Below, piece by piece: positions 35,643-45,169 of a stretch of 64,000 nt of DNA. The DNA lies in NCBI RefSeq assembly GCF_002849225.1, contig NZ_PKMC01000001.1:173932-237931 (forward strand). The letters run 5' to 3'. The notes under the pieces were generated by a model that searched no databases, was not told the origin of the DNA, and worked only from the letters and a program-made list of their open reading frames with translations. Position 1 is the first letter of the stretch; the number at the start of each line of letters is the position of its first letter. Both the position numbers and the translations under genes were made by a program. Origin of the DNA: Actinomyces sp. UMB0138. Lineage in GTDB: Bacteria; Bacillota; Negativicutes; Veillonellales; Veillonellaceae.

Positions 35643-35777
35643 TATCTAGTTGTGCGTTACGTAGGCACGCAGGCGCTTCCCACTCGCCCGCACTGCCCGA
35701 ACGCAATAACCATTAGCATTTGACCGAAGTTGGTCGCCTCAGGGCACCAATCAACTACGACGAACGAAGGCTACGCC

Positions 35778-36224
35778 GTGCGCACCTATACACCGAAGGC
35801 TGCCGATGTAACCAACAAGAAGTGGTACATCGTTGACGCCGAGAACGTCGTCCTCGGACGACTAGCGACCACTGTCGCAAACCTGCTCCGTGGGAAGCAT
35901 AAGCCGACTTACGCGCCCCACATTGACACTGGCGACTACGTCATCGTGATCAACGCTGACAAAGTCGTTCTGACGGGCAACAAGCTGGACACAAAGCGGG
36001 CATACCGCCACTCGGGTTACCCGGGCGGGCTGCGCTCGCTGACCTACCGTGAGCTCCTCGAAAAGAGCCCCGAAAAGGCGGTAGAGAAGGCTGTCCGGGG
36101 TATGGTCCCCCACACCAAGCTTGGTCGCGCCCAGATGAAGAAGCTGCGCGTGTTCGTTGGTTCTGAACACCCACACACTGCTCAGCAGCCCGAAACTGTC
36201 GAGATCAAGAAGATCGCTCAGTGA
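35778..36224 (+). CDS. rplM: Ribosomal protein uL13
   Basis: The GTG at 35,778 with AAGG eight bases upstream gives 148 residues, the normal length. '[39 protein letters not shown]' (in sequence from residue 15), '[10 protein letters not shown]' and '[12 protein letters not shown]' are the family hallmarks. L13 is an early-assembly protein of the large subunit. It is followed by rpsI after 34 bases in the universal L13-S9 operon. Confidence 0.97.
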   Translation: MRTYTPKAADVTNKKWYIVDAENVVLGRLATTVANLLRGKHKPTYAPHIDTGDYVIVINADKVVLTGNKLDTKRAYRHSGYPGGLRSLTYRELLEKSPEKAVEKAVRGMVPHTKLGRAQMKKLRVFVGSEHPHTAQQPETVEIKKIAQ

Positions 36225-36258
36225 CCGGGTCGCTGGCTATAGAAGTTTGAGGAAAACC

Positions 36259-36756
36259 GTGGCTGAGAACACTGCAACTGTAGAAGAAAACGAAGAGCTG
36301 GAGAACGCTCCGGCTGAATACACTTCCGAGACCGAGGCTCCTGCCGCCGGTGCCGGCCAGTCCGTCACCGCTCCCGGTTCGGGGCTGGGCCGCCGCAAGT
36401 CCGCCGTCGCCCGCGTTCGCCTGATCCCAGGCGAGGGCAAGTGGACCATCAACGGCCGCACCTTGGAAGACTACTTCCCGAACAAGCTGCACCAGCAGCT
36501 TGTCAACGACCCGTTCACCCTGCTAGATCTGGCCGGTCGCTTCGATGTGATCGCCCGCATCAACGGTGGCGGCATCTCCGGGCAGGCTGGCGCTCTGCGT
36601 CTAGGCGTTGCCCGCGCGTTGAACGAGATCGATCGCGATGCGAACCGTCCTGCTTTGAAGAAGGCCGGCTTCCTGACCCGCGATGCTCGCGCAACTGAGC
36701 GTAAGAAGGCTGGTTTGAAGAAGGCCCGTAAGGCCCCCCAGTACTCCAAGCGCTGA
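36259..36756 (+). CDS. rpsI: Ribosomal protein uS9
   Basis: The GTG at 36,259, with GAGGAAA upstream, gives 165 residues. Residues 1-38 are an acidic, Glu-rich extension typical of actinobacterial S9. The core has '[12 protein letters not shown]', '[12 protein letters not shown]', '[19 protein letters not shown]' and the basic C-terminal tail ending 'PQYSKR', which reaches the P-site tRNA. It is the second gene of the operon. Confidence 0.97.
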   Translation: MAENTATVEENEELENAPAEYTSETEAPAAGAGQSVTAPGSGLGRRKSAVARVRLIPGEGKWTINGRTLEDYFPNKLHQQLVNDPFTLLDLAGRFDVIARINGGGISGQAGALRLGVARALNEIDRDANRPALKKAGFLTRDARATERKKAGLKKARKAPQYSKR

Positions 36757-36768
36757 TTTCACTTTTCG

Positions 36769-36805
36769 GAAGGCCCGTCCCACTTGGGGCGGGTCTTCTG
36801 CTTTT
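36769..36805 (+). terminator. Terminator after rpsI
   Basis: GAAGGCCCGTCCC and GGGGCGGGTCTTC form an interrupted stem between 36,769 and 36,798, followed by TGCTTTTAAT. It ends the rplM-rpsI operon before glmM. Confidence 0.7.
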
Positions 36806-36963
36806 AATATCCTTCGCGTTTCCGGCGATCCCGGCATTTCCATCCTCCGGGCCCATCCATCGGGGCGTGGATGGGCGGAGGCTCGCGGCACAACGCCAAA
36901 GCGGGCAAATCCTTTCAAGGCGGTATGCTTGGTAAGAATTGTAATTTCCCGGAAGGAAGCGAA

Positions 36964-38316
36964 ATGCCCAGACTGTTTGGCACAGACGGCGTACGAGGCC
37001 TTGCAAATAAGAAACTAACTCCCGAGCTAGCTACCAACCTTGGTATCGCAGCGGCTCGGCTTTTTTCTGAGAGCGCGCAGACCAAGAACGGTCAGAAGCC
37101 TCGCGCCGTAGTCGGGCGCGATACCAGGATCTCCGGCGAGTTTTTGGACCACGCAATAGTGGCAGGCCTGGCCTCGGCCGGGATGGACGTAGATAGGGCC
37201 CGAGTCGTCACCACCCCAACCGTCGCCTTCCTGACGGCAGAGGGGGACTACGACCTCGGCGTGATGATCTCGGCTTCCCACAACCCAATGCCCGACAATG
37301 GCATTAAATTCTTTGCTCGCGGCGGCTTCAAGCTACCTGACACGGTAGAAGACAAGATTGAGGCCATTCTTGGTGAAGAGTGGGAGCGCCCGTTGGGCGG
37401 CGATGTTGGCGAGGTCGAAGAGGAATCGAAGGCAGTAGACCGTTCTTACATCGATCACCTGGTATCTGCGGTGGGTACGGATCTGTCTGGGCTGCGCATT
37501 GCTGTCGACTGTGCGAACGGGGCTGCCTCGTTCTTGGGGCCGGAAGCGTTGCGTGAGGCCGGAGCCGACGCTGTAGTGATCAATGCTTCCCCGGATGGAC
37601 GCAATATCAACTATGAGTGCGGATCCACCCATCCGGAGGCCCTGCAGGCGGCCGTGGTAAGTCAGCACTGCGACTTCGGTGTGGCATATGACGGGGATGC
37701 CGATCGTTGTCTGGCTGTTGACGCCGAGGGGAACCTGGTAGACGGCGACAAGATCATGGGCATGCTCGCAGTCGGCCTGAAGGAAGAAGGCAAGCTGGCA
37801 GGGAACACCCTTGTCGTGACTGTAATGTCCAACCTTGGCCTGCTGCTAGCTATGAAGGAAGTCGGCATTGACACTGTGCAGACTGCCGTGGGGGACCGCT
37901 ACGTCCTCGAAAAGATGCGTGAGGGCGGCTTCGCCATTGGTGGGGAGCAGTCGGGGCATGTCATCATCTCTGACTATGCGACTACTGGTGACGGTGTTTT
38001 GACTTCGCTGATGATTGCCAAGCGGGTCAAGCAGACCGGCAAGTCGCTGGCGGAGCTGACGGATTTCGTCAAGCGGCTGCCGCAGACGCTGATCAACGTA
38101 CCTAATGTGGACAAGGCGGCGGCTTCTTCGAACGAGGCCGTGGCTAAGTCTGTCATGCAGGCTGAAGATTACCTAGGCGAGAATGGTCGTGTCCTGTTGC
38201 GGCCGTCCGGTACTGAGCCGGTGGTGCGCGTGATGGTTGAGGCGGCTACTCAGGAAGAATCCGACCGCGTGTGCAAGGAGCTGGCGAGCGTGGTGAAGGA
38301 AGAGCTGTCGCTCTAG
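36964..38316 (+). CDS. glmM: Phosphoglucosamine mutase
   Basis: The 450-residue enzyme turns glucosamine-6-phosphate into glucosamine-1-phosphate for UDP-GlcNAc and so for the cell wall. 'RLFGTDGVRG' begins the protein. The phosphoserine loop is 'GVMISASHNPMPDNG', the metal loop 'DGDADRC' and the sugar loop 'GGEQSGH', while 'RPSGTEPVVRVMVEA' binds phosphate. GGAAGG precedes the ATG at 36,964. Its partner glmS is at 39,629. Confidence 0.97.
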   Translation: MPRLFGTDGVRGLANKKLTPELATNLGIAAARLFSESAQTKNGQKPRAVVGRDTRISGEFLDHAIVAGLASAGMDVDRARVVTTPTVAFLTAEGDYDLGVMISASHNPMPDNGIKFFARGGFKLPDTVEDKIEAILGEEWERPLGGDVGEVEEESKAVDRSYIDHLVSAVGTDLSGLRIAVDCANGAASFLGPEALREAGADAVVINASPDGRNINYECGSTHPEALQAAVVSQHCDFGVAYDGDADRCLAVDAEGNLVDGDKIMGMLAVGLKEEGKLAGNTLVVTVMSNLGLLLAMKEVGIDTVQTAVGDRYVLEKMREGGFAIGGEQSGHVIISDYATTGDGVLTSLMIAKRVKQTGKSLAELTDFVKRLPQTLINVPNVDKAAASSNEAVAKSVMQAEDYLGENGRVLLRPSGTEPVVRVMVEAATQEESDRVCKELASVVKEELSL

Positions 38317-38332
38317 AGCCTAAAAGAGAGGG

Positions 38333-38371
38333 GCGGGGAGTCTGGTGGGCTCTCTGCCCCGCTACTTTTTT
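38333..38371 (+). terminator. Terminator after glmM
   Basis: GCGGGG (38,333-38,338) pairs with CCCCGC (38,357-38,362), with further inner pairing, followed by TACTTTTTT. It lies directly before the three-copy 14-mer array. Confidence 0.7.
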
Positions 38372-38380
38372 GCCGAAAAT

Positions 38381-38462
38381 AGTGAACGTACACTCCGTTC
38401 ATCGGGCTGTGGGGAGTGAACGTACACTTCGTTTATCGGGCGGTGGGGAGTGAACGTACACT
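38381..38462 (+). repeat. Tandem array of three 14-mers at 34-base spacing
   Basis: Exact copies start at 38,381, 38,415 and 38,449, all in the same direction. The spacers share CATCGGGC or TATCGGGC and a following GTGGGG, so the units are about 34-base tandem repeats. The array sits between the convergent genes glmM and coaA. Confidence 0.95.
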
Positions 38463-38470
38463 CCGCCAAA

Positions 38471-39505
38471 TTAGAGTTTGCGCAGACGAAGCCGGTTTAC
38501 CCGGTGCTCTTCGTTCTTGGTAATGACCAGTGTTGCCCTGCCGCGAGTTGGGCGAATATTCTCGATCAGATTGACCAGGTTAATGTCGTTCCAAATCCGG
38601 TCGGCAGTCTGCACCGCTTCCTCGTCCGACAAATTAGCGTAGGACCGGAAATAAGAATTCGGCTGCTTGAATGCGAATTCGCGGAGCCTCAAGAAACGCT
38701 CGATGTACCAATTCTTAATGTCCTCATGACGGGCATCAACGTAAATCGAGAAATCGAAAAAGTCTGACACGCCAAGGGCCGTCGACGCTTCTGAAGACCG
38801 CACCGGCGGCTGAAGCACATTCAGCCCCTCGACAATCAGAACATCCGGCTGCTCAACTACGTTCCGCTCATCGGGCACAATATCGTAGCTAACATGCGAA
38901 TAAACCGGGGCGGAAACCTGCCGGGCCCCAGATTTAATCGCCGCAAGGAAACGTAGCAGAGCGCGCCTATCGTAAGATTCCGGGAATCCCTTCCGGTCCA
39001 TCAGACCCAGACGTTTCAACTCCGCATTCGGCTTCAAGAACCCATCGGTTGCAAGCAACTCCACCTTCGGAGTCTGAGGCCACCGTCGCATCAACTCGGT
39101 CAGCAACCTAGCAACGGTAGATTTCCCGACCGCCACAGATCCCGCAATACCAATCACGAAGGGTGTGGTCCGCCCGTGCGGTTCGCGCAGGAAAGCGGCC
39201 CGCGCATCAGCCAAAGAGCGCTGCTCATTCACGTAAAGTTGGAGCAATGCTGAAAGAGGGCGGTAGATTGCGTCTACTTCTCGCATGTCAATTGGATCGT
39301 TCAGACCGGCCAACCTGCGAATATCTGATTCAGTGAGCGGCAGCGGGGTGGCAGATGCCAACGAGGCCCAGCTGCGCCTGTCGAATTCCTGATAGGGGCT
39401 GCGATCTGAAGTCTGTGGCCCCCTAGCTGGGGCAAGTTGGCTGCCAGTTTCGCCCTCGAAAAAACTGGAAGGCATACCCCAAGGGTTGTTCTGTAGAGCG
39501 TTCAC
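38471..39505 (-). CDS. coaA: Pantothenate kinase, type I
   Basis: The 344-residue kinase phosphorylates pantothenate, the first step of CoA synthesis and usually feedback-controlled by CoA. The P-loop is 'GIAGSVAVGKSTVARLL', followed by 'VELLATDGFLKPNAEL', 'RKGFPESYDRRALLRF' and 'VLIVEGLNVLQPP', all type-I CoaA hallmarks. The N-terminal 60 residues are less conserved. It points towards glmM and its 3' end lies next to a 14-mer array. Confidence 0.96.
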   Translation of the reverse strand: MNALQNNPWGMPSSFFEGETGSQLAPARGPQTSDRSPYQEFDRRSWASLASATPLPLTESDIRRLAGLNDPIDMREVDAIYRPLSALLQLYVNEQRSLADARAAFLREPHGRTTPFVIGIAGSVAVGKSTVARLLTELMRRWPQTPKVELLATDGFLKPNAELKRLGLMDRKGFPESYDRRALLRFLAAIKSGARQVSAPVYSHVSYDIVPDERNVVEQPDVLIVEGLNVLQPPVRSSEASTALGVSDFFDFSIYVDARHEDIKNWYIERFLRLREFAFKQPNSYFRSYANLSDEEAVQTADRIWNDINLVNLIENIRPTRGRATLVITKNEEHRVNRLRLRKL

Positions 39506-39628
39506 GCTTCATTATGCCCTCAAGCGGGGGTAATGACGCAAAGTTGAATGGCGTATTCCACTTATTTTTACGGTGTATTTACTGTTTTGTTTGCTGAAAA
39601 TGTCACCGGTACGTGGTTTGATTTACGT

Positions 39629-41551
39629 ATGTGCGGAATTGTTGGACATATTGGTTGTAAGCTCGGCGCTCGTAGCGCGCAGGTAGTAATGGGCGGGTTG
39701 GCTCGCCTTGAATATCGCGGATACGACTCTGCTGGTGTTGCTGTGGCCGCGCCGCAGCTCCTGCAGGTGCGCAAATCTGTGGGTAAGTTGGCGAATTTGC
39801 GTCAGCTTCTACAGGATGAGCCGTTGGATGATGCGATTGCAGGGATCGGGCATACGCGGTGGGCGACCCACGGCATTCCGACCACCGAAAACGCGCATCC
39901 TCACATTGCTGACGAGGGGCGGCTGGCTCTGGTCCACAATGGCATTATTGAGAATGCGGACGCGCTGCGGGGGGAACTTACCGCTGCCGGGGTCGAGTTC
40001 GTCTCGGACACTGATACCGAGGTCGTAGCCCACCTGGTTGCCCATTATTACCGCGCTGATCAGGGCGATTCTGAGCAGGTAGCGGATCAGGGAGCCGTAG
40101 TTCCTGATGCTTCCAACAAGGCAGCTTTTGCGCGTCTAGCACGGGCGATGCGGAAGACGACTGCGCGCTTGGAAGGCACTTTCACCTTGCTGGTGCTGCA
40201 TCAGGACTGTCCGGACGCGATAGTTGCAGCTCGCCGCTCTTCTCCGCTCGTCGTGGGAATTGGCGAGGGCGAGAACTTCCTTGGCTCTGACGTGTTGGCG
40301 TTTGCTGAGCACACCGACCAGGTGGTCGAGGTCGGCCAAGACGAAATGGTTCTTCTGACCGCCACCGAGGTCGTGATTGTGGACGTCGAGGGCAAGGCAA
40401 CTGAACCGTCTACTTACAAGATTGACTTCGAGACCGAGACTGCTGAAAAGGGCGGTTGGCCCACCTTCATGGAGAAGGAAATTTCTGAGCAGCCAAAGGC
40501 GATCAAGGCTACTTTGGAGGATCGTTTCGATTCCACAGGGCACCTGGCATTGGATGAGCTGCGCATTCCTACCGAGGTACTCCGCACTATTGACAAGATG
40601 ATCGTTGTCGGGTGTGGTACGGCCGCGTACGCCGGACAGGTCGCCCGCTATGCGATTGAGCACTGGTGTCGCATCCCAGTCGAGGTCGAATTGGCTCACG
40701 AATTCTCTTACCGAGACCCCGTGGTAACCGAGAAGACGCTGGTAGTGGCCATCTCTCAGTCTGGTGAGACGATGGACACGATCATGGCTATTAGGCACGC
40801 TCGGGAGCAGGGGGCACGCGTATTGGCGATTGTGAACACCCCCGGTTCGACTATTTCGCGTGAATCGGATGCGGTGCTGCTGACACATGCCGGCCGCGAG
40901 ATCGCGGTTGCCTCTACTAAGGCCTTCACGGCGCAGCTTTCCGCCTGCTATCTGCTGGGATTGTTCTTGGCGCAGGTACGTGGGAACAAGTACATTGACG
41001 AGATCGAAGACTACATGGAGAAGCTCGAGAAGCTTCCCCAGAAGGTGCAGCGCGTCCTCGACAATGCCGAGACGGTGCGCCAGGTGGCCCGCACTTTGGC
41101 TTCTGAAGAATCCGTGTACTTCCTTGGCAGGCACGTGGGCTTCCCAGTTGCTATGGAGGGCGCCCTCAAGCTGAAAGAAATTGCCTACATTCACGCTGAG
41201 GGGTTTGCTGCGGGCGAGCTGAAGCACGGGCCGATCGCCCTTGTCGAGGACGGGGTTGCTGTCGTCTTTATCGTTCCCACTCCGCGTCGGCCTGAGCTGC
41301 ACCGCAAGGTGCTGTCGAACATCCAAGAGGTGCGTACTAGGGGCGCGCGCGTGTTCTGTGTAGCAGAAGAGGGCGATTCTTCGGTGGACAATTTCGCCGA
41401 AGCTGTCTTCCGCGTGCCGGCCGCCCCAACCTTGTATCTGCCGCTACTTACGGTTGTTCCTCTTCAGATTCTGGCTTGCGAGGTTGCGAAGACTCGTGGC
41501 CTAGATGTGGACCAGCCTAGGAACCTAGCTAAGTCGGTGACCGTCGAATAA
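39629..41551 (+). CDS. glmS: Glutamine-fructose-6-phosphate aminotransferase (isomerising)
   Basis: The ATG at 39,629 is chosen because the catalytic Cys must follow Met directly ('MCGIVGHIG'). The 640-residue enzyme makes glucosamine-6-phosphate. The glutaminase domain (1-250) has 'LARLEYRGYDSAG', 'GHTRWATHG' and 'LVHNGIIEN'. Two SIS domains follow ('VVGCGTAAYAGQVARYAIE', 'VAISQSGETMDTI', and 'EGALKLKEIAYIHAEGFAAGELKHGPIAL'). It ends '...NLAKSVTVE', the usual terminus. An insert near residues 150-175 lengthens it slightly. No glmS ribozyme was recognised upstream, and its stop overlaps the next ATG. Confidence 0.97.
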   Translation: MCGIVGHIGCKLGARSAQVVMGGLARLEYRGYDSAGVAVAAPQLLQVRKSVGKLANLRQLLQDEPLDDAIAGIGHTRWATHGIPTTENAHPHIADEGRLALVHNGIIENADALRGELTAAGVEFVSDTDTEVVAHLVAHYYRADQGDSEQVADQGAVVPDASNKAAFARLARAMRKTTARLEGTFTLLVLHQDCPDAIVAARRSSPLVVGIGEGENFLGSDVLAFAEHTDQVVEVGQDEMVLLTATEVVIVDVEGKATEPSTYKIDFETETAEKGGWPTFMEKEISEQPKAIKATLEDRFDSTGHLALDELRIPTEVLRTIDKMIVVGCGTAAYAGQVARYAIEHWCRIPVEVELAHEFSYRDPVVTEKTLVVAISQSGETMDTIMAIRHAREQGARVLAIVNTPGSTISRESDAVLLTHAGREIAVASTKAFTAQLSACYLLGLFLAQVRGNKYIDEIEDYMEKLEKLPQKVQRVLDNAETVRQVARTLASEESVYFLGRHVGFPVAMEGALKLKEIAYIHAEGFAAGELKHGPIALVEDGVAVVFIVPTPRRPELHRKVLSNIQEVRTRGARVFCVAEEGDSSVDNFAEAVFRVPAAPTLYLPLLTVVPLQILACEVAKTRGLDVDQPRNLAKSVTVE

Positions 41552-43203
41552 TGCTGCGCGCCTACGCCTCCAGTGATGTTCGGCGTGCCGAGGGCGAGCT
41601 GGTTGCTGCCGCTCCCCAGGACGCCTTGATGAAGCAAGCCGCCGATGGGGTGGCTGCGGCTGTGTCGGATCAGCTGACCCTGCTTGGGGCTACGGTGCAT
41701 GGTTCTACCGTCCTAGCTCTTGTCGGGGGTGGCGATAACGGTGGTGACGCCCTCTATGCGGCTAAATACCTGGCTGATTCGGGGGCGAAGGTGCAGGCCT
41801 TACTTGTTTCGACTAAGGCCCATCCGCGCGCGTTGGCTGCTGCCAAGAAGGCAGGGGTGGACATTTTGGACGCGGCCAGGCTGACTAAGCGGTCGCAGCT
41901 GCGAGCCCTCGTTGCCGAGGCAGCAAACAAAGCCGGGGTGTGGGTAGATGGCATTGTCGGTACCGGCGGTAGTGGGCCACTCCGAGGAACTGCCGCCACC
42001 GTCGTGGGGCAACTGGTGTCACTACGAGATTCCAGTCCTGACGAACCAGTGGTGGTAGCAGTCGACGTTCCTTCCGGGCTAGGTGGCGAGGACGGAAAGG
42101 TAGCCGGCCCTCACCTTACTGCTGACGTCACGGTAACCATGGGCGCAATGAAGAATCCTGCCCTTTTGCCGCCTGCATGCAACTCTTTCGGCTCTATCGA
42201 GGTAGTGGAACTGGGGCCGGTCGAAGCTCCCGTGTCCGCATGCCGACTGACCGCGGCTGACGTGGCCGACCTCTGGAAGGTACCAGGGAGGGCGGATCAC
42301 AAGTACACCCGCGGGGTGGTGGAAGTGGTGGCCGGCTCCGACTCGTATCCGGCTACGGGGATTATTTGTGCTCGAGCGGCCGCGCGCACTGGGGCCGGCA
42401 TGGTTCGCGTGAATATTCCCGCGGCTGCTTCGGCCTCGCTTTTTGCGGTACTGCCGGAAGCGGTGCCGGTAAGCGGGAGGTCGCAGGCCGTGGTGGTTGG
42501 TCCCGGCCTCGATCCGAAAGATGAGGGCAGGGTAGACGAGATGGTTCGTGCTGCCACTAAGGCGATTTTGCGGTCCCTGCCGGTGGTTGTGGATGCTGGT
42601 GGCATTTCGATTATTGATCGTATTTTGGCGCGGCTACCTGAGCGGGCAGAGTCCATGGGGTCTTCGCCCGTGCGACGAGTGCGGAAATTCGCCCCGAATG
42701 TGGTTCTTACTCCGCACGCGGGTGAGGCTGCGCAACTAGCTACCCGTTTGGGTTTTAGCGAGGCTTCTGGTGGGGTGGCCAGGTCGGATATTGAGGCGGC
42801 ACCCGCAAAATGGGCAGGTCTGTTAGCGGAGAAGACGGGTGCGACCGTTCTGCTAAAGGGGGCCGTGAGCGTTGTGTGTGGTCCCGAGGGCGATACCTTC
42901 ACCCAAGCGGAAGCGCCAGGGTGGACTGCTACTGCGGGGGCTGGTGATGCGCTTGCGGGGATCCTTGGGGCGGTGCTCGCGATGGAGCAGGCGCAGGCTG
43001 AGGCTGATGGGCATTCGCTTTCTGCGTCGGAGACGGCTGCTGGTGCTGCAGCGGGCACATGGGTGCATTCGATTGCGGCGCGGCTAGCGGCGGGATTGGG
43101 CGCAGGCCCGGAGCTGGGACGCAAGAAGAAGGTGGGGCATCCAATTCTTGCTTCAGATATCGTGCAGCAGATTCCGGCTGCGATAGAACTAGCCCTGCGC
43201 TAG
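41551..43203 (+). CDS. nnr: Bifunctional NAD(P)HX epimerase/dehydratase
   Basis: The 550-residue protein repairs hydrated NAD(P)H. Residues 1-225 are the YjeF_N epimerase domain ('VLALVGGGDNGGDALYAAKYLADSGAKV', 'VAVDVPSGLGGEDG'). Residues 230-550 are the ADP/ATP-dependent dehydratase of ribokinase-like fold ('HKYTRGVVEVVAGSDSYPATGI', 'VVVGPGLDP', 'VVLTPHAGEAAQLATRL', 'WTATAGAGDALAGILGAVLA', where the Asp of 'AGDALAG' is catalytic). It overlaps glmS by one base (TAATG). In many actinobacteria acpS lies between these two genes; it is absent here. Confidence 0.95.
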   Translation: MLRAYASSDVRRAEGELVAAAPQDALMKQAADGVAAAVSDQLTLLGATVHGSTVLALVGGGDNGGDALYAAKYLADSGAKVQALLVSTKAHPRALAAAKKAGVDILDAARLTKRSQLRALVAEAANKAGVWVDGIVGTGGSGPLRGTAATVVGQLVSLRDSSPDEPVVVAVDVPSGLGGEDGKVAGPHLTADVTVTMGAMKNPALLPPACNSFGSIEVVELGPVEAPVSACRLTAADVADLWKVPGRADHKYTRGVVEVVAGSDSYPATGIICARAAARTGAGMVRVNIPAAASASLFAVLPEAVPVSGRSQAVVVGPGLDPKDEGRVDEMVRAATKAILRSLPVVVDAGGISIIDRILARLPERAESMGSSPVRRVRKFAPNVVLTPHAGEAAQLATRLGFSEASGGVARSDIEAAPAKWAGLLAEKTGATVLLKGAVSVVCGPEGDTFTQAEAPGWTATAGAGDALAGILGAVLAMEQAQAEADGHSLSASETAAGAAAGTWVHSIAARLAAGLGAGPELGRKKKVGHPILASDIVQQIPAAIELALR

Positions 43204-43206
43204 TGG

Positions 43207-43254
43207 AGTGTACGTTCACTTAGTTTGCGGTTTCGTGTGGAGTGTACGTTCACT
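43207..43254 (-). repeat. 14-mer, two inverted-strand copies 34 bases apart
   Basis: Exact reverse-strand copies (AGTGTACGTTCACT on the plus strand) are at 43,207-43,220 and 43,241-43,254, starting three bases after the nnr stop. The 34-base spacing equals that of the array at 38,381. Confidence 0.95.
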
Positions 43255-43371
43255 AAACAGATTGGAAGTAACTGGGCAATTTCTTGGTAATAAATGCCTC
43301 TAACCTGCGCGAAAAGAGAATGTGTGCAGGAAGGTCAGGAAGAGCGCCTAGACAGTGGCACAATGGGAGTC

Positions 43372-44565
43372 ATGACTCAGCACCTTTACGACACCTATGG
43401 CGGAGTAGCTCTGATCGATACTGCGGCGATTGCCGCCAACGTGCGCCAGCTACGGGCAGCTGCGCCAGATAGTGAGCACATGGTAATCGTGAAGGCGAAC
43501 GCGTACGGCCACGGGTTGGCCTTAGTGGCGCGCGCGGCAATCCAGGCGGGGACAACCTGGTTTGGTGCGGCACAGCTAACCGAGGCGATGCAGATACGAA
43601 AAATTGTGGGCAAGCGGCCGCGCATATTTTCGTGGATTTTCCTACCAGGATCCCCGATTGAAGAGGCCGTAGAAGCAGACATTGATTTGTCAGTTTCTGA
43701 TTTTTGGGCATTAGATCGGCTAGAAGAGGCAGCCGAAAAAACCTCGAAGATAGTGAACGTACACTTAAAAATCGATACGGGAATGTCCCGTGCCGGAGCC
43801 ACCGCCCGCACCTGGCCCGCCCTCTGCGAAGCTGCGTTCCGCCTAGAAAAGGCGGGGAAAATCCGGGTCGTGGCAGTCTGGTCGCACCTCTCGCGGGCCG
43901 ACGAGGTTTCAGCGGAAGGCAAGGCGCAGACGAAACGTGCGGGCCAAGAGTTTGCCGCCGCCCTCGCCGTGGCGAAAGAGGCCGGCTTGAATCCCGAGCT
44001 TTCCCATCTGTCTGCAACTGCGGCTACGCTGTGGCACCCGGAGCTACATACGCCGATGGTGCGTGACGGGATTGGGGTTTATGGGCTCAGCCCAGATGAG
44101 CGCGTGCAAACCAACTCTGACCTGGCGTTGCGGCCAGCCATGCGCCTGCAGGCAGGCTTGACGGTGGTTAAAAAAGTCGAGGCGGGGCGCCCGGTTTCTT
44201 ACGGGGGGACGTGGGTTACGCCTTCGCAGCGGTGGCTCGCCGTCGCCCCGCTTGGGTACGGTGACGGGATTGCGCGTGCCTGCGATGGGGCGCGGGTGCG
44301 GATTAAGACAAAGGATAGGGCATTCGACGCGCCGATTGTGGGCCGAATCTGCATGGATCAGGTCGTTCTTGATTTGGGCGAGGGCGAACACGCCCCAGCG
44401 GAAGTCGGCGACGATGCCATCTTCTTCGGCGACGGTTCGGATGGGGAGCCAACAGCGCGGGACTGGGCTAATTGGACTAACACAATAAACTATGAGGTGG
44501 TGACGCGGGTTGGCGCCCGTGTACCCCGTATTGACGTCAAAGGTAGGCAAGATGGTGACGAATAA
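43372..44565 (+). CDS. alr: Alanine racemase
   Basis: The PLP enzyme makes D-alanine for peptidoglycan. The ATG at 43,372 (397 residues) is the best guess; ATG 43,363 is also in frame and neither has an ideal ribosome-binding site. PLP lysine is in 'MVIVKANAYGHGLALVARAA'; 'VHLKIDTGMSRAG' and 'LAVAPLGYGDGIARACDG' are conserved, and the second catalytic Tyr is in 'MVRDGIGVYGL'. 'VGRICMDQVVLDLG' holds the dimer-contributed segment. A 14-mer copy lies inside the gene at 43,752, coding for the VNVHL just before the conserved KIDTGM. Confidence 0.95.
   Translation: MTQHLYDTYGGVALIDTAAIAANVRQLRAAAPDSEHMVIVKANAYGHGLALVARAAIQAGTTWFGAAQLTEAMQIRKIVGKRPRIFSWIFLPGSPIEEAVEADIDLSVSDFWALDRLEEAAEKTSKIVNVHLKIDTGMSRAGATARTWPALCEAAFRLEKAGKIRVVAVWSHLSRADEVSAEGKAQTKRAGQEFAAALAVAKEAGLNPELSHLSATAATLWHPELHTPMVRDGIGVYGLSPDERVQTNSDLALRPAMRLQAGLTVVKKVEAGRPVSYGGTWVTPSQRWLAVAPLGYGDGIARACDGARVRIKTKDRAFDAPIVGRICMDQVVLDLGEGEHAPAEVGDDAIFFGDGSDGEPTARDWANWTNTINYEVVTRVGARVPRIDVKGRQDGDE
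43752..43765 (+). repeat. 14-mer inside alr
   Basis: An exact copy falls in the alr frame as (A)-GTG-AAC-GTA-CAC-(T), coding Val-Asn-Val-His in a conserved enzyme segment. Confidence 0.95.
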
Positions 44566-45160
44566 TTTGCAGATAGAGGTCGCAGAACCCGACGAGACCA
44601 GGCGCGTTGGCGAACGGTTGGCGAAGTTGCTTGGGCCTGGTGATTTGGTGATGCTCTCTGGGGAATTGGGCGCTGGTAAGACCACGTTTACGCAGGGTAT
44701 TGGCAAGGGGATGGGCGTGCACGGCAACGTTTCGTCTCCCACTTTCATCGTGGCTCGGGTGCATCCTCCCGAGGGCGGTAGCGTTCCTTTGATTCATGCG
44801 GACGCCTACCGTATCGAGGACGCAGAGGATCTAGAGACTCTTGACTTGGAGTCGTCGCTGAGTGAGTCCGTGACCGTTATCGAATGGGGCAAGGGGAAGA
44901 CCGAGGGGCTTTCCGAGGACCGGCTTGAGGTCGACATTATTCGGCCAACTGGCGGGACGGCGCAGGTTGACGCTGATGGCACGGTGGATCTGACACAGAT
45001 GGACGATGGTAAGCGGACGCTGCGTCTGACAGGACACGGCCAGCGGTGGGCGAATATTGACCTGCGGCAGCTGGGGGAGGACCTGTCTAGGGTATTCCCA
45101 GCTACCGGTGAGATCCCGGTTGGCCAGGCAGATTGTCACAATGGAGTAGTGAAGGACTAG
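44552..45160 (+). CDS. tsaE: tRNA t6A synthesis ATPase TsaE
   Basis: The ATG at 44,552 overlaps the alr 3' end by 14 bases and gives 202 residues. 'MLSGELGAGKTTFTQGIGKGMG' is the P-loop, 'NVSSPTFIVARVH' the switch, 'IHADAYRIEDAEDLETLDLE' and 'VTVIEWGKG' are TsaE signatures. TsaE helps TsaB and TsaD make threonylcarbamoyl-adenosine at position 37 of ANN-decoding tRNAs. The C-terminal 70 residues are an extension beyond the bacterial core. Confidence 0.95.
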   Translation: MVTNNLQIEVAEPDETRRVGERLAKLLGPGDLVMLSGELGAGKTTFTQGIGKGMGVHGNVSSPTFIVARVHPPEGGSVPLIHADAYRIEDAEDLETLDLESSLSESVTVIEWGKGKTEGLSEDRLEVDIIRPTGGTAQVDADGTVDLTQMDDGKRTLRLTGHGQRWANIDLRQLGEDLSRVFPATGEIPVGQADCHNGVVKD

Positions 45161-45169
45161 GGTTGACCC

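Noticed and set aside
39548..39628. glmS ribozyme or an upstream start for glmS
   Set aside because: No ribozyme core was recognisable, and an upstream start would hide the essential N-terminal Cys.
40136..41326. 396-codon minus-strand frame inside glmS
   Set aside because: It lies wholly inside a highly conserved gene, its product has no recognisable domain and no start signal.
42297..43124. 275-codon minus-strand frame inside nnr
   Set aside because: It is an antisense shadow with no start signal; nnr itself has all domain motifs.
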